From positions 372,001-436,000 of the forward strand of contig JAKSPO010000001.1 in the NCBI GenBank assembly GCA_024404675.1: 64,000 nt of DNA. Direction: 5' to 3'. Numbering within the stretch: position 1 is the first letter of the stretch; each line of letters opens with the position of its first letter. This DNA comes from Lachnospiraceae bacterium. Its GTDB lineage: Bacteria; Bacillota; Clostridia; Lachnospirales; Lachnospiraceae. Position numbers and translations under genes: made by a program. This document shows positions 26,940-36,774 of the stretch, in pieces. The notes beneath the pieces are model-generated. The model worked only from the letters and a program-made list of their open reading frames with translations, did not search any database and had not been told where the DNA came from.

Positions 26940-29900
26940 TTACGCAAAAAGATCGGTAAAGCTCAGCTGGTTGGTATCCGAAAGTCCTTCAAGAAGGCCG
27001 AGGGAATCCAGAAGCTCAATCGTGGATTTGCCGATATGACAGCGAACCATCATATCCTCCTTCGAAAGAAACGGTTCCCCCTTCGCTCCCGCTTCAATCT
27101 GCGTAGCAGCCGTCTCACCGAGTCCGTCGATACTGGTAAGAGAAGGCATCAGCTTTCCGTCGATAATCTGGAACTTGGTCGCCTTAGCACGGTAGATATC
27201 AATCTTCCAGAATTCCAGTCCGCGGGCATACATCTCCTGGCAGATACGCATAACATACATCTGGTTCTCTTCCTTATCGGACAGCTTCTTCGCCGGGTCA
27301 TTCGAGGCAGCACGCTGCTTATAAAGCTTTAAGCCGTCGTTCAGCTTCTGCTTTCCAAGACACATCAGCTCATAGCTGAACGCCTTCGCTCGAATCGAAA
27401 AATACGCTGCATAATAAGCAAGCGGATAATATACCTTACAATACGCGATACGGAAGGCCATCATAACATAAGCACAGGCATGTGCCTTCGGGAACATATA
27501 CTTGATTCGCTTACAGGACCAGAGATACCAGTCGGGAACATTCTTCTCAAGCATGGCAGCTTCCATCTCGGGTGTCAGACCCTTACCCTTACGGACACTC
27601 TCCATGATTTTGAAGGAAAGGCTGTTCTCAACGCCCATCGAAATCAGATAGGTCATGATATCGTCTCTGGTACAGATGGCGTTCGCAAGCGTACATTTGC
27701 CGTCATTAATCAAGGTCTGTGTATTGTTCAGCCATACATCGGTACCGTGAGAAAGTCCCGAGATACGAATCATATCCGAGAAGCTCTTCGGCTTCGTATC
27801 GCGAAGCATCTGCATAACAAATTCGGTACCAAGCTCCGGAATTCCAAGGCTTCCGAGGTCACAGCCGTCAAGGTCCTCGGGCGTAATGCCGAGTGCCTCC
27901 GTTGACGCGAACAGAGATACTACCTTCTGGTCATCCATCGGAATGTCTCTTGCGTCAAGGCCGGTAAGGTCCTCAAGGAAACGAATCATCGTCGGATCAT
28001 CGTGTCCGAGAATATCAAGCTTCAACAGATTATGGTCGATGGAATGGTAATCAAAATGCGTTGTAACCGTCGTGGTCGTCATATCATTGGCCGGCCGCTG
28101 CACGGGCGTAAAGGAATAGATTTCCTCACCATGCGGCAATACAACGATACCGCCGGGGTGCTGTCCGGTCGAGCGCTTAACGCCGACACAGCCCTTCACA
28201 AGACGGTTAATCTCCGCCGTTCTTTTGGAAAGTCCTTTGTCGTTATAATAATTCTTTGCATAACCAAATGCGGTATTCTCGGCAACCGTCGCAACCGTTC
28301 CTGCACGGAAGGTATGCCCTTTACCGAACAGAACCTCCGTATACGCATGCGCTGCGGACTGGTTATCGCCCGAGAAGTTCAAGTCAATATCCGGCTCCTT
28401 GTCGCCCTTAAAGCCAAGGAAGGTCTCAAAAGGAATATTCTGACCGTCCTTTTTGAGCGGCTTCCCGCATACCGGGCATACTCTATCGGGCATATCAAAG
28501 CCGGAGCGCTGCTCGTATTCCTTTACAAGGTCGGAGTCAAAATCATAAAAATGGCAATTCAGGCAATAATAATGTGCGGGAAGCGGATTAACCTCCGTAA
28601 TTCCCGACATCGTCGCAACGAAGGACGAACCGACAGAGCCTCGGGAGCCTACCATATATCCGTCCTCATTCGAATGCTTTACCAATCGCTGTGCGATGAT
28701 ATACATAACCGCAAAGCCGTTTTTAATAATGGAATTCAGCTCCTTCTCAAGACGCGCAGAAACCTGCACGGGAAGGTTGTCGCCGTACCACGAACGGGCC
28801 GTATTGTAGCACATGTCACGAAGCTCCTTGTCGGAGTTTTCAATGACCGGCGGGCATTTGTCCGGGCGAACCGGCTTGATGCGCTCTATCATATCGCAGA
28901 TTTTGTTCGGATTCTCCACAACAATCTCGTATGCCTTCGCACGCGGCAGATAGTTGAATTCCTCTAACATCTCTTCCGTCGTTCTGAAATAAAGCGGCGG
29001 CTGCATATCGGCATCAGCGAAGCCCTTGCCGGCCATAATGATACGGCGGTATATTTCATCCTCAGGGTTCAGAAAATGCACGTCACAGGTTGCGATGCAG
29101 AGCTTTCCGTCGTCCTCTGCCATCTGCAGAATTCGCTTATTAAGCTCCTGCAAATCCTTCTCGGTCGTGATGCCGGGGTATTTGTCCTCACGGATCAAAA
29201 AGGCATTGTTACCGGTTGGCTGCACCTCGTAATAATCGTAAAAATCACGGATTCTGCGAAGCTCCTCGGGGGATTTCTCGTCAAGCATCGCACGAAACAG
29301 CTCTCCCGCCTCACAGGCAGAGCCAATAATCAGCCCCTCGCGATACTTTCTAAGGATACTCTTCGGAATCTTCGGTCTTCTCTGAAAATAATCGATATGC
29401 GACCAGGATACCAAACGGTACAGGTTCACACGGCCGATATCATTCTTGGCAAGAAGAATAATATGATAGCTCGGAAGCGCCTTCACCGCGTCACGGTCCT
29501 CTACCGGATCGAGCGGCGTTCCGTCGGGCTTAAAGGCCCCCTCGTCATCCACAATATAGCCTTCCATACCATAGATAATCTTGAAATTCTTAAAGCGTGC
29601 GGTCTTCTCCGGATCATCCGCAAACTTCTTCGGATCGATTGCGTGGCTCGCGTCCACAAAGGACTGCACGACACCGTGGTCGGTAATGGCAATCGCCGGG
29701 TGTCCCCACTCGAAAGCGGTCTGCACAAGCTTCTTCGTTTCAACGACCGCATCCATATCGCTCATCTGCGTATGGGCATGCAGCTCGACACGTTTATGCT
29801 CGGAAACATCCTTACGCTTTATGCGGGTATCCTTATAACGACGTATGCCCGCAATACTGCTGATGCCAACCTCATGGTCATAGCGGTCAAACTGCGCAAT

Positions 29901-30869
29901 TCCTTTGAGCATCAGGAATTTGCCGGGCTGAAGCTCAGGACGAACCGTTGCAATCATATCGTCCTTTACGAAGAATTTGACACTGATGGTATCCGTAAAA
30001 TCCGTCAGGGTGAATATAATCAGATAACGGTCTCCGGAACGAAGCTGTCTCTCCTCATAAGAGCATACCTGTCCCTGCACAACGACATCGCCGATTTCAT
30101 CCTGGATATCACGAATCTGAAAGACGTTATCAATCAGAAATGCCTTACCGTAGATGATGTCCGGGTCTGCCTGTACGGCATGTCTTGTCTTCGGCTTATC
30201 CTCTTTACTTTCAGGCTTAACTAGCTCTTCCTTCGGTTTCGGCTTTTCAAGATCCTTCGGCTTCTTGCCGGCACGGTTCTTCATCTCCGCACGTGCCCTT
30301 GCCGCCTCATTTCTTGCAAGGAATTCCTGCATGGTAAGAACAGGCTCCTCAATCGTATCCTCATCGTTACGATATTGCGCCGAATACTCTAAAAAGACAT
30401 TGCAATGGTTACCGGTAAGCGATAACACTGCACTGCTCAGCTGATCGATAATATCCTGCTTTCTGGCTCTTGCAACATGGTAATCCGCAAGGCTTACCGT
30501 AAGATCGTTTCCGGAAACACTGATCTCTGCGTCCTCAATGAAAACCGCATCAAAATGATCCCGCACACGAATATGCGAAAGAACGGTATACTTCAGCTCG
30601 TTCCAGCACTCCTCAAGCGAAACATCCTTATATCTCGGGTAAGTAACCTGAACGCGGCAGATTCGCCCGGAATCAAAAAAGAACTGCTTCTGCAGTTCCG
30701 TTTCAAGAAGCGGAATACAGGCGGGATCGATTGCATTCTCAGAAGAAAGCATAACAAGAATATCCGTGCCGTTTTTAGGCGCAGTAACTCTGTCCACTTC
30801 ACAATCCGAAAAGGCATGCTGCAGCTTTGCATCAAGCCTGATTCCTTCAAATACATCTGTAAATCTCAT
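26940..30869 (-). CDS. polC: DNA polymerase III PolC-type alpha subunit, apparently without the inserted 3'-5' exonuclease
   Basis: The Gram-positive replicative polymerase, here 1309 residues against about 1440 in B. subtilis. Visible order: N-terminal domain; charged Lys/Pro linker (about 200-230); OB fold (about 240-345); PHP domain starting HAHTQMSDMDAV (about 364); polymerase palm with aspartates in PDIDLNFSG (826-834); zinc finger CLNC...CPVC (about 769-801); then fingers and duplex-binding regions. In typical PolC the DnaQ-like exonuclease with FDVETTGL interrupts the PHP domain after IVDDG. Here IVDDEGAF (about 440) runs within about 27 residues straight into YHIILLAKND, so the exonuclease is absent. 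The reading frame is otherwise intact. It follows ispG by 4 nt. Confidence 0.95.
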   Translation of the reverse strand: MRFTDVFEGIRLDAKLQHAFSDCEVDRVTAPKNGTDILVMLSSENAIDPACIPLLETELQKQFFFDSGRICRVQVTYPRYKDVSLEECWNELKYTVLSHIRVRDHFDAVFIEDAEISVSGNDLTVSLADYHVARARKQDIIDQLSSAVLSLTGNHCNVFLEYSAQYRNDEDTIEEPVLTMQEFLARNEAARARAEMKNRAGKKPKDLEKPKPKEELVKPESKEDKPKTRHAVQADPDIIYGKAFLIDNVFQIRDIQDEIGDVVVQGQVCSYEERQLRSGDRYLIIFTLTDFTDTISVKFFVKDDMIATVRPELQPGKFLMLKGIAQFDRYDHEVGISSIAGIRRYKDTRIKRKDVSEHKRVELHAHTQMSDMDAVVETKKLVQTAFEWGHPAIAITDHGVVQSFVDASHAIDPKKFADDPEKTARFKNFKIIYGMEGYIVDDEGAFKPDGTPLDPVEDRDAVKALPSYHIILLAKNDIGRVNLYRLVSWSHIDYFQRRPKIPKSILRKYREGLIIGSACEAGELFRAMLDEKSPEELRRIRDFYDYYEVQPTGNNAFLIREDKYPGITTEKDLQELNKRILQMAEDDGKLCIATCDVHFLNPEDEIYRRIIMAGKGFADADMQPPLYFRTTEEMLEEFNYLPRAKAYEIVVENPNKICDMIERIKPVRPDKCPPVIENSDKELRDMCYNTARSWYGDNLPVQVSARLEKELNSIIKNGFAVMYIIAQRLVKHSNEDGYMVGSRGSVGSSFVATMSGITEVNPLPAHYYCLNCHFYDFDSDLVKEYEQRSGFDMPDRVCPVCGKPLKKDGQNIPFETFLGFKGDKEPDIDLNFSGDNQSAAHAYTEVLFGKGHTFRAGTVATVAENTAFGYAKNYYNDKGLSKRTAEINRLVKGCVGVKRSTGQHPGGIVVLPHGEEIYSFTPVQRPANDMTTTTVTTHFDYHSIDHNLLKLDILGHDDPTMIRFLEDLTGLDARDIPMDDQKVVSLFASTEALGITPEDLDGCDLGSLGIPELGTEFVMQMLRDTKPKSFSDMIRISGLSHGTDVWLNNTQTLINDGKCTLANAICTRDDIMTYLISMGVENSLSFKIMESVRKGKGLTPEMEAAMLEKNVPDWYLWSCKRIKYMFPKAHACAYVMMAFRIAYCKVYYPLAYYAAYFSIRAKAFSYELMCLGKQKLNDGLKLYKQRAASNDPAKKLSDKEENQMYVMRICQEMYARGLEFWKIDIYRAKATKFQIIDGKLMPSLTSIDGLGETAATQIEAGAKGEPFLSKEDMMVRCHIGKSTIELLDSLGLLEGLSDTNQLSFTDLFA

Positions 30870-30873
30870 GAAA

Positions 30874-31932
30874 TCATTCCTTTGTCATTTGATCAAGTTC
30901 CGCCTTAAGGGCAGAAAGCAGTTCGCCCTCCGGAACCTTACGAATAATCTCTCCCTTGCGAAACAGAAGACCCTCTCCCACGCCGCCGGCGATTCCAAGA
31001 TCTGCCTCGCGTGCTTCTCCGGGACCGTTCACCGCACAGCCCATTACCGCCACCTTAATCGGCAGATCGTATGCACTAAGAAGCATCTCTGCTTCCTTTG
31101 CAAGACCGATCAGATCAATTCTAGTTCTGCCGCAGGTAGGACACGATACAAGCTCAATTCCGCTCTTTCTAAGACCAAGGGTACGAAGAATCAGCTTCGC
31201 GGAGCGAATCTCCTCCTCGGGGCTATCCGTAAGCGACACACGAATCGTATCGCCGATACCCTCGTACAGAATGGTGCCGATACCGATAGCGGATTTAATA
31301 TTGCCGGTATAAACCGAGCCTGCCTCTGTGATGCCGACATGAAGCGGACAGTCGGTTGCCTCAGCAAGAAGCTCATGTGCTCTGATTGACATCAGAACGT
31401 CCGAGGATTTCACACTTACTACGATATCGTGAAAGTCCAATTCCTGAAGGATACGCACCTTATCGAGTGCACTTTCAACGATTCCCTCTGCGGTAACATG
31501 ACCGTACTTTTCGATGATCGAGCGCTCCAGGGAGCCACTGTTTACACCGACGCGAATCGCCGTTTTATGCGCCTTCGCACACTCTACCACCGCACGAATC
31601 CGATCTTGACTTCCGATATTACCGGGATTAATACGGATCTTATCGGCGCCTGCCTCTATCGAAGCGATGGCAAGACGATAATCGAAATGAATATCGGCAA
31701 CAAGCGGAATCGAGATATTGGCCTTAATCTCGCGAATCGCCTCCGCAGCCTCCTTCGTGGGAACGGCTACACGGATAATATCGCAGCCGGCTGCCTCCAG
31801 TCTTCTGATCTGTGCAACCGTTGCCTGAACATCCTCCGTATCCGTATTGCACATAGACTGGATTAGTACGGGATTACCGCCGCCGATGACCTTGTTTCCG
31901 ATTTGAACCGTTCTTGTATGTTCCCGATACAT
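30874..31932 (-). CDS. ispG: 4-hydroxy-3-methylbut-2-en-1-yl diphosphate synthase (IspG/GcpE)
   Basis: A 352-residue 4Fe-4S enzyme of the MEP isoprenoid pathway that converts MEcPP to HMBPP. The TIM-barrel domain starts with [19 protein letters not shown]. The cluster domain has [11 protein letters not shown] and [21 protein letters not shown]. It belongs to the same block as dxr and uppS, so two MEP steps and the use of the product are clustered. The gap to rseP is 89 nt, with no clear terminator. Confidence 0.97.
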   Translation of the reverse strand: MYREHTRTVQIGNKVIGGGNPVLIQSMCNTDTEDVQATVAQIRRLEAAGCDIIRVAVPTKEAAEAIREIKANISIPLVADIHFDYRLAIASIEAGADKIRINPGNIGSQDRIRAVVECAKAHKTAIRVGVNSGSLERSIIEKYGHVTAEGIVESALDKVRILQELDFHDIVVSVKSSDVLMSIRAHELLAEATDCPLHVGITEAGSVYTGNIKSAIGIGTILYEGIGDTIRVSLTDSPEEEIRSAKLILRTLGLRKSGIELVSCPTCGRTRIDLIGLAKEAEMLLSAYDLPIKVAVMGCAVNGPGEAREADLGIAGGVGEGLLFRKGEIIRKVPEGELLSALKAELDQMTKE

Positions 31933-32021
31933 CTAAAACTCCTTAAGCCTTCCGGCTATTTCTCGGGGATAGCTTATTCATCCCCTGTATTATCTCACAG
32001 GACTAGTCCCAAATATGTCAC

Positions 32022-33341
32022 TTACTTAAAAACAATCGACAGATCATTAAACAAAATGAATACCATCAGAAGCATCAGAAGCGCAAATCCGACGAAATTA
32101 ATGATTGCCTCATGCTCCGGCTTCATCTTCTTACCGCGAATAACCTCAATGATATAGATCAAAAGTCTTCCGCCGTCCAGTGCAGGAATCGGTAACAGGT
32201 TCATCACGCCAAGGTTAGCACTGAGAAGAATTGCCCAGTTAATCAGATTCAAAAAGGCATAGAACAGACCGTCGTTTCGGTAGCTTGTCTCCATCACGTT
32301 AGACATCTCGCTGACCACTCTTACAGGTCCACCGATATCTTCCCTGGTTGCCTTACCCTTTAACATATACGCAAGGCTCTTGACAACCGACTTGATCCAG
32401 TAACCGACCTCACCGAAGCCGTGACCGATTGACTTCACAAAGCCTGTACGGCTTCTGTACACATCATTATAGGTGAAGCCAAGCCCGTAGGATTCCGAAA
32501 AATGAGGCGTCATCGTAAGATCCAGCTCCTGCTCGCCCCTGCGCACCTTGATTCTCACTGCCTGATCGCTAAAAGGATGAGCGTCCGTATATGCCGTAAA
32601 GCTGTCGACATCGGAAACCACCGCATCGTTAATCGCGATAATCACATCATTTTCCTGCATACCGGCCTTCTCCGCAGCGCCACCGGCTACTACCTTCGAG
32701 ATGACCATCGGGCCTTTGCCGGGTGCAGCGTTATCTACGGAATAGCTGATGCCGATGTAGTATTTTGCAATATGCTCCGGCGCATAGGTTACCTTATATT
32801 CCTTCCCGTCACGAAGGTAGGTAATGGTAATATCTCTTGCATCGATTCCGTCGAGAAGCTCATACATGCTAAGATCTCTACCAACTCTGATCCGATGCCC
32901 CTGATACGAGGTAATCACATCACCGTTTTTAAGGCCGGTAGACGCTTCCATCTCAGGGCTTACATCGAAAACAAAGGGCTCGTCATAACCGATTGCAAAA
33001 ATAATAATCAACGAGAATAGGAACGCCAGAATAAAGTTGAAAAACGGGCCTGCGAACACGATACTGATACGCTGCCACACATTCTTCGTGCTGAAGGAGC
33101 CCTGTTCATCCGAGTCCTCGCCCTCGCCAAGCATCTGGCAGGAGCCGCCGAAAGGAAGCAGTTTAATGCAATAAACCGTTCCCTTGTATTTTTTAGAAAT
33201 CAGCTTCGGTCCCATACCGAGCGCAAATTCCGTAACCGTTACGCCGTTCAGCTTTGCGACCAGAAAATGTCCGAACTCGTGTACCGCAATAACGATACCG
33301 ACCATCACAATCGCAATCAAAATTTCCAAAAGCTTAACCAT
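32022..33341 (-). CDS. rseP: RseP-family site-2 zinc metalloprotease (RIP)
   Basis: A 439-residue membrane protease that cuts substrates such as anti-sigma factors within the membrane. The zinc motif HEFGH is in the first transmembrane segment (residues about 21-25). One PDZ domain lies in the middle (GGAAEKAGMQENDVIIAIND). The third metal ligand region is LLPIPALDGGR near the C-terminus. It is sited between dxr and ispG as in many Firmicutes. The B. subtilis homolog RasP acts on anti-sigma W and FtsL; the substrate here is unknown. Confidence 0.95.
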   Translation of the reverse strand: MVKLLEILIAIVMVGIVIAVHEFGHFLVAKLNGVTVTEFALGMGPKLISKKYKGTVYCIKLLPFGGSCQMLGEGEDSDEQGSFSTKNVWQRISIVFAGPFFNFILAFLFSLIIIFAIGYDEPFVFDVSPEMEASTGLKNGDVITSYQGHRIRVGRDLSMYELLDGIDARDITITYLRDGKEYKVTYAPEHIAKYYIGISYSVDNAAPGKGPMVISKVVAGGAAEKAGMQENDVIIAINDAVVSDVDSFTAYTDAHPFSDQAVRIKVRRGEQELDLTMTPHFSESYGLGFTYNDVYRSRTGFVKSIGHGFGEVGYWIKSVVKSLAYMLKGKATREDIGGPVRVVSEMSNVMETSYRNDGLFYAFLNLINWAILLSANLGVMNLLPIPALDGGRLLIYIIEVIRGKKMKPEHEAIINFVGFALLMLLMVFILFNDLSIVFK

Positions 33342-33357
33342 TCGTTAAATCCTTTCC

Positions 33358-34533
33358 TTAATCGCCGCAGCCTTGCAGAAACGCGTAGGTCTCCTGCTCG
33401 GCCATAAGCACCTCCTCAAGTGTCGGTGCTATAATATTTCGGTGATTCGCTACTGCCTTTTCAATAAGCTCACCGATTGCCGTAAAGCAGATCTCCCGCT
33501 TTAAGAAACGGGCAACTGCGTATTCATTGGCTGCGTTGTAAACCGTCGGAAGCGTTCCGCCGGCTTTCATAACCTTAGAAGCAAGGGAAAATGCAGGGAA
33601 ATTCACAGTATCCGGCTTCTCAAAATGCAGCGCACCGATTGTAAAGAGATCAAGCGGTTTCGTAACCATGCGTCTGCGCTCCGGATAAAACAAAGCATAC
33701 TGAATCGGCAGCTTCATATCGGGCATTCCCATCTGTCCGATGACCGCACCGTCTACAAACTCCACTGCACTGTGAAGAATGCTCTCCGGGTGTACATAGA
33801 CCTCAATCTGCTCGGGCTCCACGCCGAAAAGCCATCTTGCCTCCATCATCTCTAAGCCCTTGTTGACAAGTGTAGCTGAGTCGATGGTTATTTTCTGACC
33901 CATCGACCAGTTCGGATGGCGAAGTGCATCCTCCACCTGATAATGCTGCATCTCCGAAAGCGTTCTGCCGCGGAACGGACCGCCGGAGGCCGTAAGCAGA
34001 ATCTTACGGATGGCGGGATGACCTTCACTCACTCCACCCTCGTAACGTAGTCCCTGAAGTGACTGAAAGATTGCGGAATGCTCGCTGTCCACAGGATACA
34101 GAGAAACACCGTATTCCTTAAGCATCGGCATAATAATATGTCCTGCGGTAACAAGTGTCTCCTTATTGGCAAGCGCAATCGTCTTATGCGCACGAATTGC
34201 ATGAATCGTCGGCAGAATACCGATCATGCCGACCATTGCTGCAACCATCGTATCGTAGCCCTCATACGCTGCACACGTAAGCAGTCCATCCATTCCGGTT
34301 ACAATACGTACCCCTGTAAGGTCTGCAATGCGAACCTTTAGATCTTCGGCAGCAGCCTCATCATATAAGCAAACCAGCTTCGGACGGAATTCACGAACCT
34401 GGTTCTCTAAAAGCGTTACATTTTTCCTTGCCGTAAGAACTTCTACCGAAAGCTCCTCCGGAAAATCCCTGACGATTTCAAGCGTCTGCGTGCCGATCGA
34501 GCCCGTAGAGCCGAATATTCCCAAATGTTTCAT
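33358..34533 (-). CDS. dxr: 1-deoxy-D-xylulose 5-phosphate reductoisomerase
   Basis: About 391 residues; it makes MEP from DXP with NADPH. I start it at ATG 34533 (MKHLGIFGSTGSIGTQTLE), preceded by GAGG. An in-frame GTG at 34545 lies over that ribosome-binding site. GSTGSIG is the NADPH-binding turn. PVDSEHSAIFQSL and TASGGPFRGR are active-site segments. The metal and substrate loop includes NKGLEMMEARWLF. It lies between cdsA and rseP. Confidence 0.97.
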   Translation of the reverse strand: MKHLGIFGSTGSIGTQTLEIVRDFPEELSVEVLTARKNVTLLENQVREFRPKLVCLYDEAAAEDLKVRIADLTGVRIVTGMDGLLTCAAYEGYDTMVAAMVGMIGILPTIHAIRAHKTIALANKETLVTAGHIIMPMLKEYGVSLYPVDSEHSAIFQSLQGLRYEGGVSEGHPAIRKILLTASGGPFRGRTLSEMQHYQVEDALRHPNWSMGQKITIDSATLVNKGLEMMEARWLFGVEPEQIEVYVHPESILHSAVEFVDGAVIGQMGMPDMKLPIQYALFYPERRRMVTKPLDLFTIGALHFEKPDTVNFPAFSLASKVMKAGGTLPTVYNAANEYAVARFLKREICFTAIGELIEKAVANHRNIIAPTLEEVLMAEQETYAFLQGCGD

Positions 34534-34551
34534 AACCTGCCTCACGAAGCA

Positions 34552-35367
34552 CTACATAAGCTGCTTAAACAAAATAATCAGAAAATACACCGTCGGTGCG
34601 GTGAAAAGCACACTGTCGAAGCGGTCCATAATGCCGCCGTGTCCGGGAATCAGCTTGCCGTAATCCTTCACATTATGATCACGCTTGATTGCAGAAGCCG
34701 TCAGGTCACCGAACATAGAAAGAATCGCGGAACCACCGCACACAAGACCAACTACCACAAAGGCGGGAACACTTCCGAACTCCGGCAGACGATTGGCAAA
34801 GATAAAACCGAACAGTCCGCCAAGAAGGATGGCACCAAGCACGCCGCCTGCACAGCCCTCCCACGTCTTCTTCGGGCTAAGAACGGGAAATGCCTTATGC
34901 TTTCCCATCGTAACGCCCGCAAGATATGCGAAGGTATCACTGCCCCAGGAGCCGAGCAGAACAACCCATACAAAATACTGACCGCCCTCTAAGATACGAA
35001 TGCGGTATACAAAGCTCATCAATACAGCCACATAAATGAACGCAAAGGGTACGCATGCAACCTGAATCGCCTTAACCTTCGGGAAGGTAAGCACATACGA
35101 AATCAGAAGCAGCATAACGAAGGCGCACATAAAAGGGAAGGTGTAACGGATCACATCTTCAAACAGAAGTGCAACATAATAGCCGATTGTACCGATATAA
35201 CCAAGCAGTGCCTGCGGTGTTCTTTCAATCTGAAACACGCGAAACAGCTCATACATGCCAAGAAGCGAGATGAAAAGCGTAACAGCGAACAGAACATATC
35301 CGCCGAAATAAAATGCAATAAATGCGAGTACCAGCAAGGCTGCTCCGCTAATTGTACGCTTTAACAT
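34552..35367 (-). CDS. cdsA: Phosphatidate cytidylyltransferase
   Basis: A 271-residue multi-pass membrane enzyme that makes CDP-diacylglycerol from phosphatidate and CTP. The family signature is complete: SDTFAYLAGVTMGKHK, LSPKKTWEG, and then SMFGDLTASAIKRDHNVKD with GKLIPGHGGIMDRFDS at the C-terminal end. About eight hydrophobic segments are visible. It lies 44 nt after uppS in the standard order. Confidence 0.96.
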   Translation of the reverse strand: MLKRTISGAALLVLAFIAFYFGGYVLFAVTLFISLLGMYELFRVFQIERTPQALLGYIGTIGYYVALLFEDVIRYTFPFMCAFVMLLLISYVLTFPKVKAIQVACVPFAFIYVAVLMSFVYRIRILEGGQYFVWVVLLGSWGSDTFAYLAGVTMGKHKAFPVLSPKKTWEGCAGGVLGAILLGGLFGFIFANRLPEFGSVPAFVVVGLVCGGSAILSMFGDLTASAIKRDHNVKDYGKLIPGHGGIMDRFDSVLFTAPTVYFLIILFKQLM

Positions 35368-35410
35368 AAAAACACCTCATCGACCGTAAACGGTCCCTTT
35401 CTTAAACCTG

Positions 35411-36127
35411 TCAGACACCACCAAAGCGGCGATCTCTGCCGTTATAAAAATCTATGGCCTTCTGCAATTCCTTCTTGTTGAAATCCGGCCACAAAACATC
35501 GGTAAAATAAAACTCCGAGTAAGCAAGCTGCCACGGCAGGAAATTACTCGTGCGAAGCTCTCCGCTCGTTCGAATCATCAGATCCGGATAAGGCATCCCG
35601 GCCGTGTCGAAATAGCTGTAGAAAACCTCCTCCGTAATATCCTCAGGGCTAAGCTCTCCGGCTGCAACCCTTGTACTTAGCTTACGAACGGCACGAAGAA
35701 TCTCGTCTCTGCCACCGTAATTAATGGCAACCTGAAACTTCAGACCTGTATTGTTCGCAGAAACACGCTCAAGCGTCCGGATGCTTTCCTGCAGATCCTC
35801 GGCAAGCCTTGAGATGTCACCGATCACGGTAACACGCATATTGTTCTTGCTGCTTCGCTCAATACTGTCCTTCATATACTTCCGAAGCAGATCCATCAAA
35901 GCATCCACCTCGTCCTGCGGACGTGCCCAGTTCTCCGTGGAGAAGGCATAAATCGTCAGATACTCTATGCCGAGATCGAAGGCGTCCTCACAGATCTGCT
36001 CCGCAACGCGGCTTCCCTGCACATGGCCTGCCTTGCGCGGTAAGAGTCTCTTCTTCGCCCATCGACCGTTGCCGTCCATAATGATTGCAACGTGCCTTGG
36101 TATTTTGTATGCACTGTCCTTCGCCAT
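35411..36127 (-). CDS. uppS: Isoprenyl transferase (undecaprenyl diphosphate synthase)
   Basis: About 238 residues. It extends farnesyl diphosphate with isopentenyl units in cis to make the lipid carrier for the cell wall. Start at ATG 36127 (MAKDSAYKIPRHVAIIMDG); the upstream TTG at 36139 forms part of GGGAGG. HVAIIMDGNGRWAKKR carries the catalytic aspartate. RTSGELRTSNFLPWQ and SEFYFTDVLWPDF are also diagnostic. The neighbour cdsA uses a different lipid pathway, but the order is conserved. Confidence 0.97.
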   Translation of the reverse strand: MAKDSAYKIPRHVAIIMDGNGRWAKKRLLPRKAGHVQGSRVAEQICEDAFDLGIEYLTIYAFSTENWARPQDEVDALMDLLRKYMKDSIERSSKNNMRVTVIGDISRLAEDLQESIRTLERVSANNTGLKFQVAINYGGRDEILRAVRKLSTRVAAGELSPEDITEEVFYSYFDTAGMPYPDLMIRTSGELRTSNFLPWQLAYSEFYFTDVLWPDFNKKELQKAIDFYNGRDRRFGGV

Positions 36128-36201
36128 AATTCCTCCCAAAGCGTCCGTAGATAAATCGGGGCGTATCTGCTACGCCCCGGAAAATGCTTCGTCAGAATCG
36201 A

Positions 36202-36750
36202 TTAAACGGTCATGATTTCCTTCGTTTTGTCTGCGGAAACCTTGTCAATCTCTTCGATGAACTTATCGGTCATCTTCTGTGCATCGGTCTCCATCTTCTT
36301 TACCTCGTCCTCGGACATCTCCTTGCCGGCCTTCTTGATGGCATCATTGGCATCACGACGGATGTTACGGATAGCAACCTTGGCCTCCTCGCCCTTCTTC
36401 TTAACGTCCTTAGCAAGCTCCTTACGACGATCCTCGGTAAGCTCAGGGAAGGTAAGACGAATTACCTTACCGTCGTTGCTGGGGGTAATACCAATCTCAG
36501 AGGCAAGAATCGCCTTCTCAATCTCGCGGATCATCTTGGACTCCCAGGGCTGAATCATAATCACTCTTGCCTCAGGAACGGAAATGTTGGCTACCTGCTG
36601 AAGACCGGTAGGCATTCCGTAGTAATCTACCTTAAGCTTGTCAAGCAGGTGCGGGTTTGCACGACCTGCACGGATATTGGCATACTCCTCATGGAGGTTG
36701 TCCATGGTCTTGTTCATCTTGCTCTCAAAAGGCTTTAAAATCTCATTCAT
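36202..36750 (-). CDS. frr: Ribosome recycling factor
   Basis: About 182 residues. RRF splits post-termination ribosomes together with EF-G. I choose ATG 36750 (MNEILKPFESKMNKTM) because AAAGGAG lies 9 nt upstream and the length fits the family. An ATG at 36774, right next to the pyrH stop, would add eight residues. ANIRAGRANPHLLDKLKVDYYG and the C-terminal helix are standard. Confidence 0.97.
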   Translation of the reverse strand: MNEILKPFESKMNKTMDNLHEEYANIRAGRANPHLLDKLKVDYYGMPTGLQQVANISVPEARVIMIQPWESKMIREIEKAILASEIGITPSNDGKVIRLTFPELTEDRRKELAKDVKKKGEEAKVAIRNIRRDANDAIKKAGKEMSEDEVKKMETDAQKMTDKFIEEIDKVSADKTKEIMTV

Positions 36751-36774
36751 AGCTGTAAACTCCTTTACTGTCAT

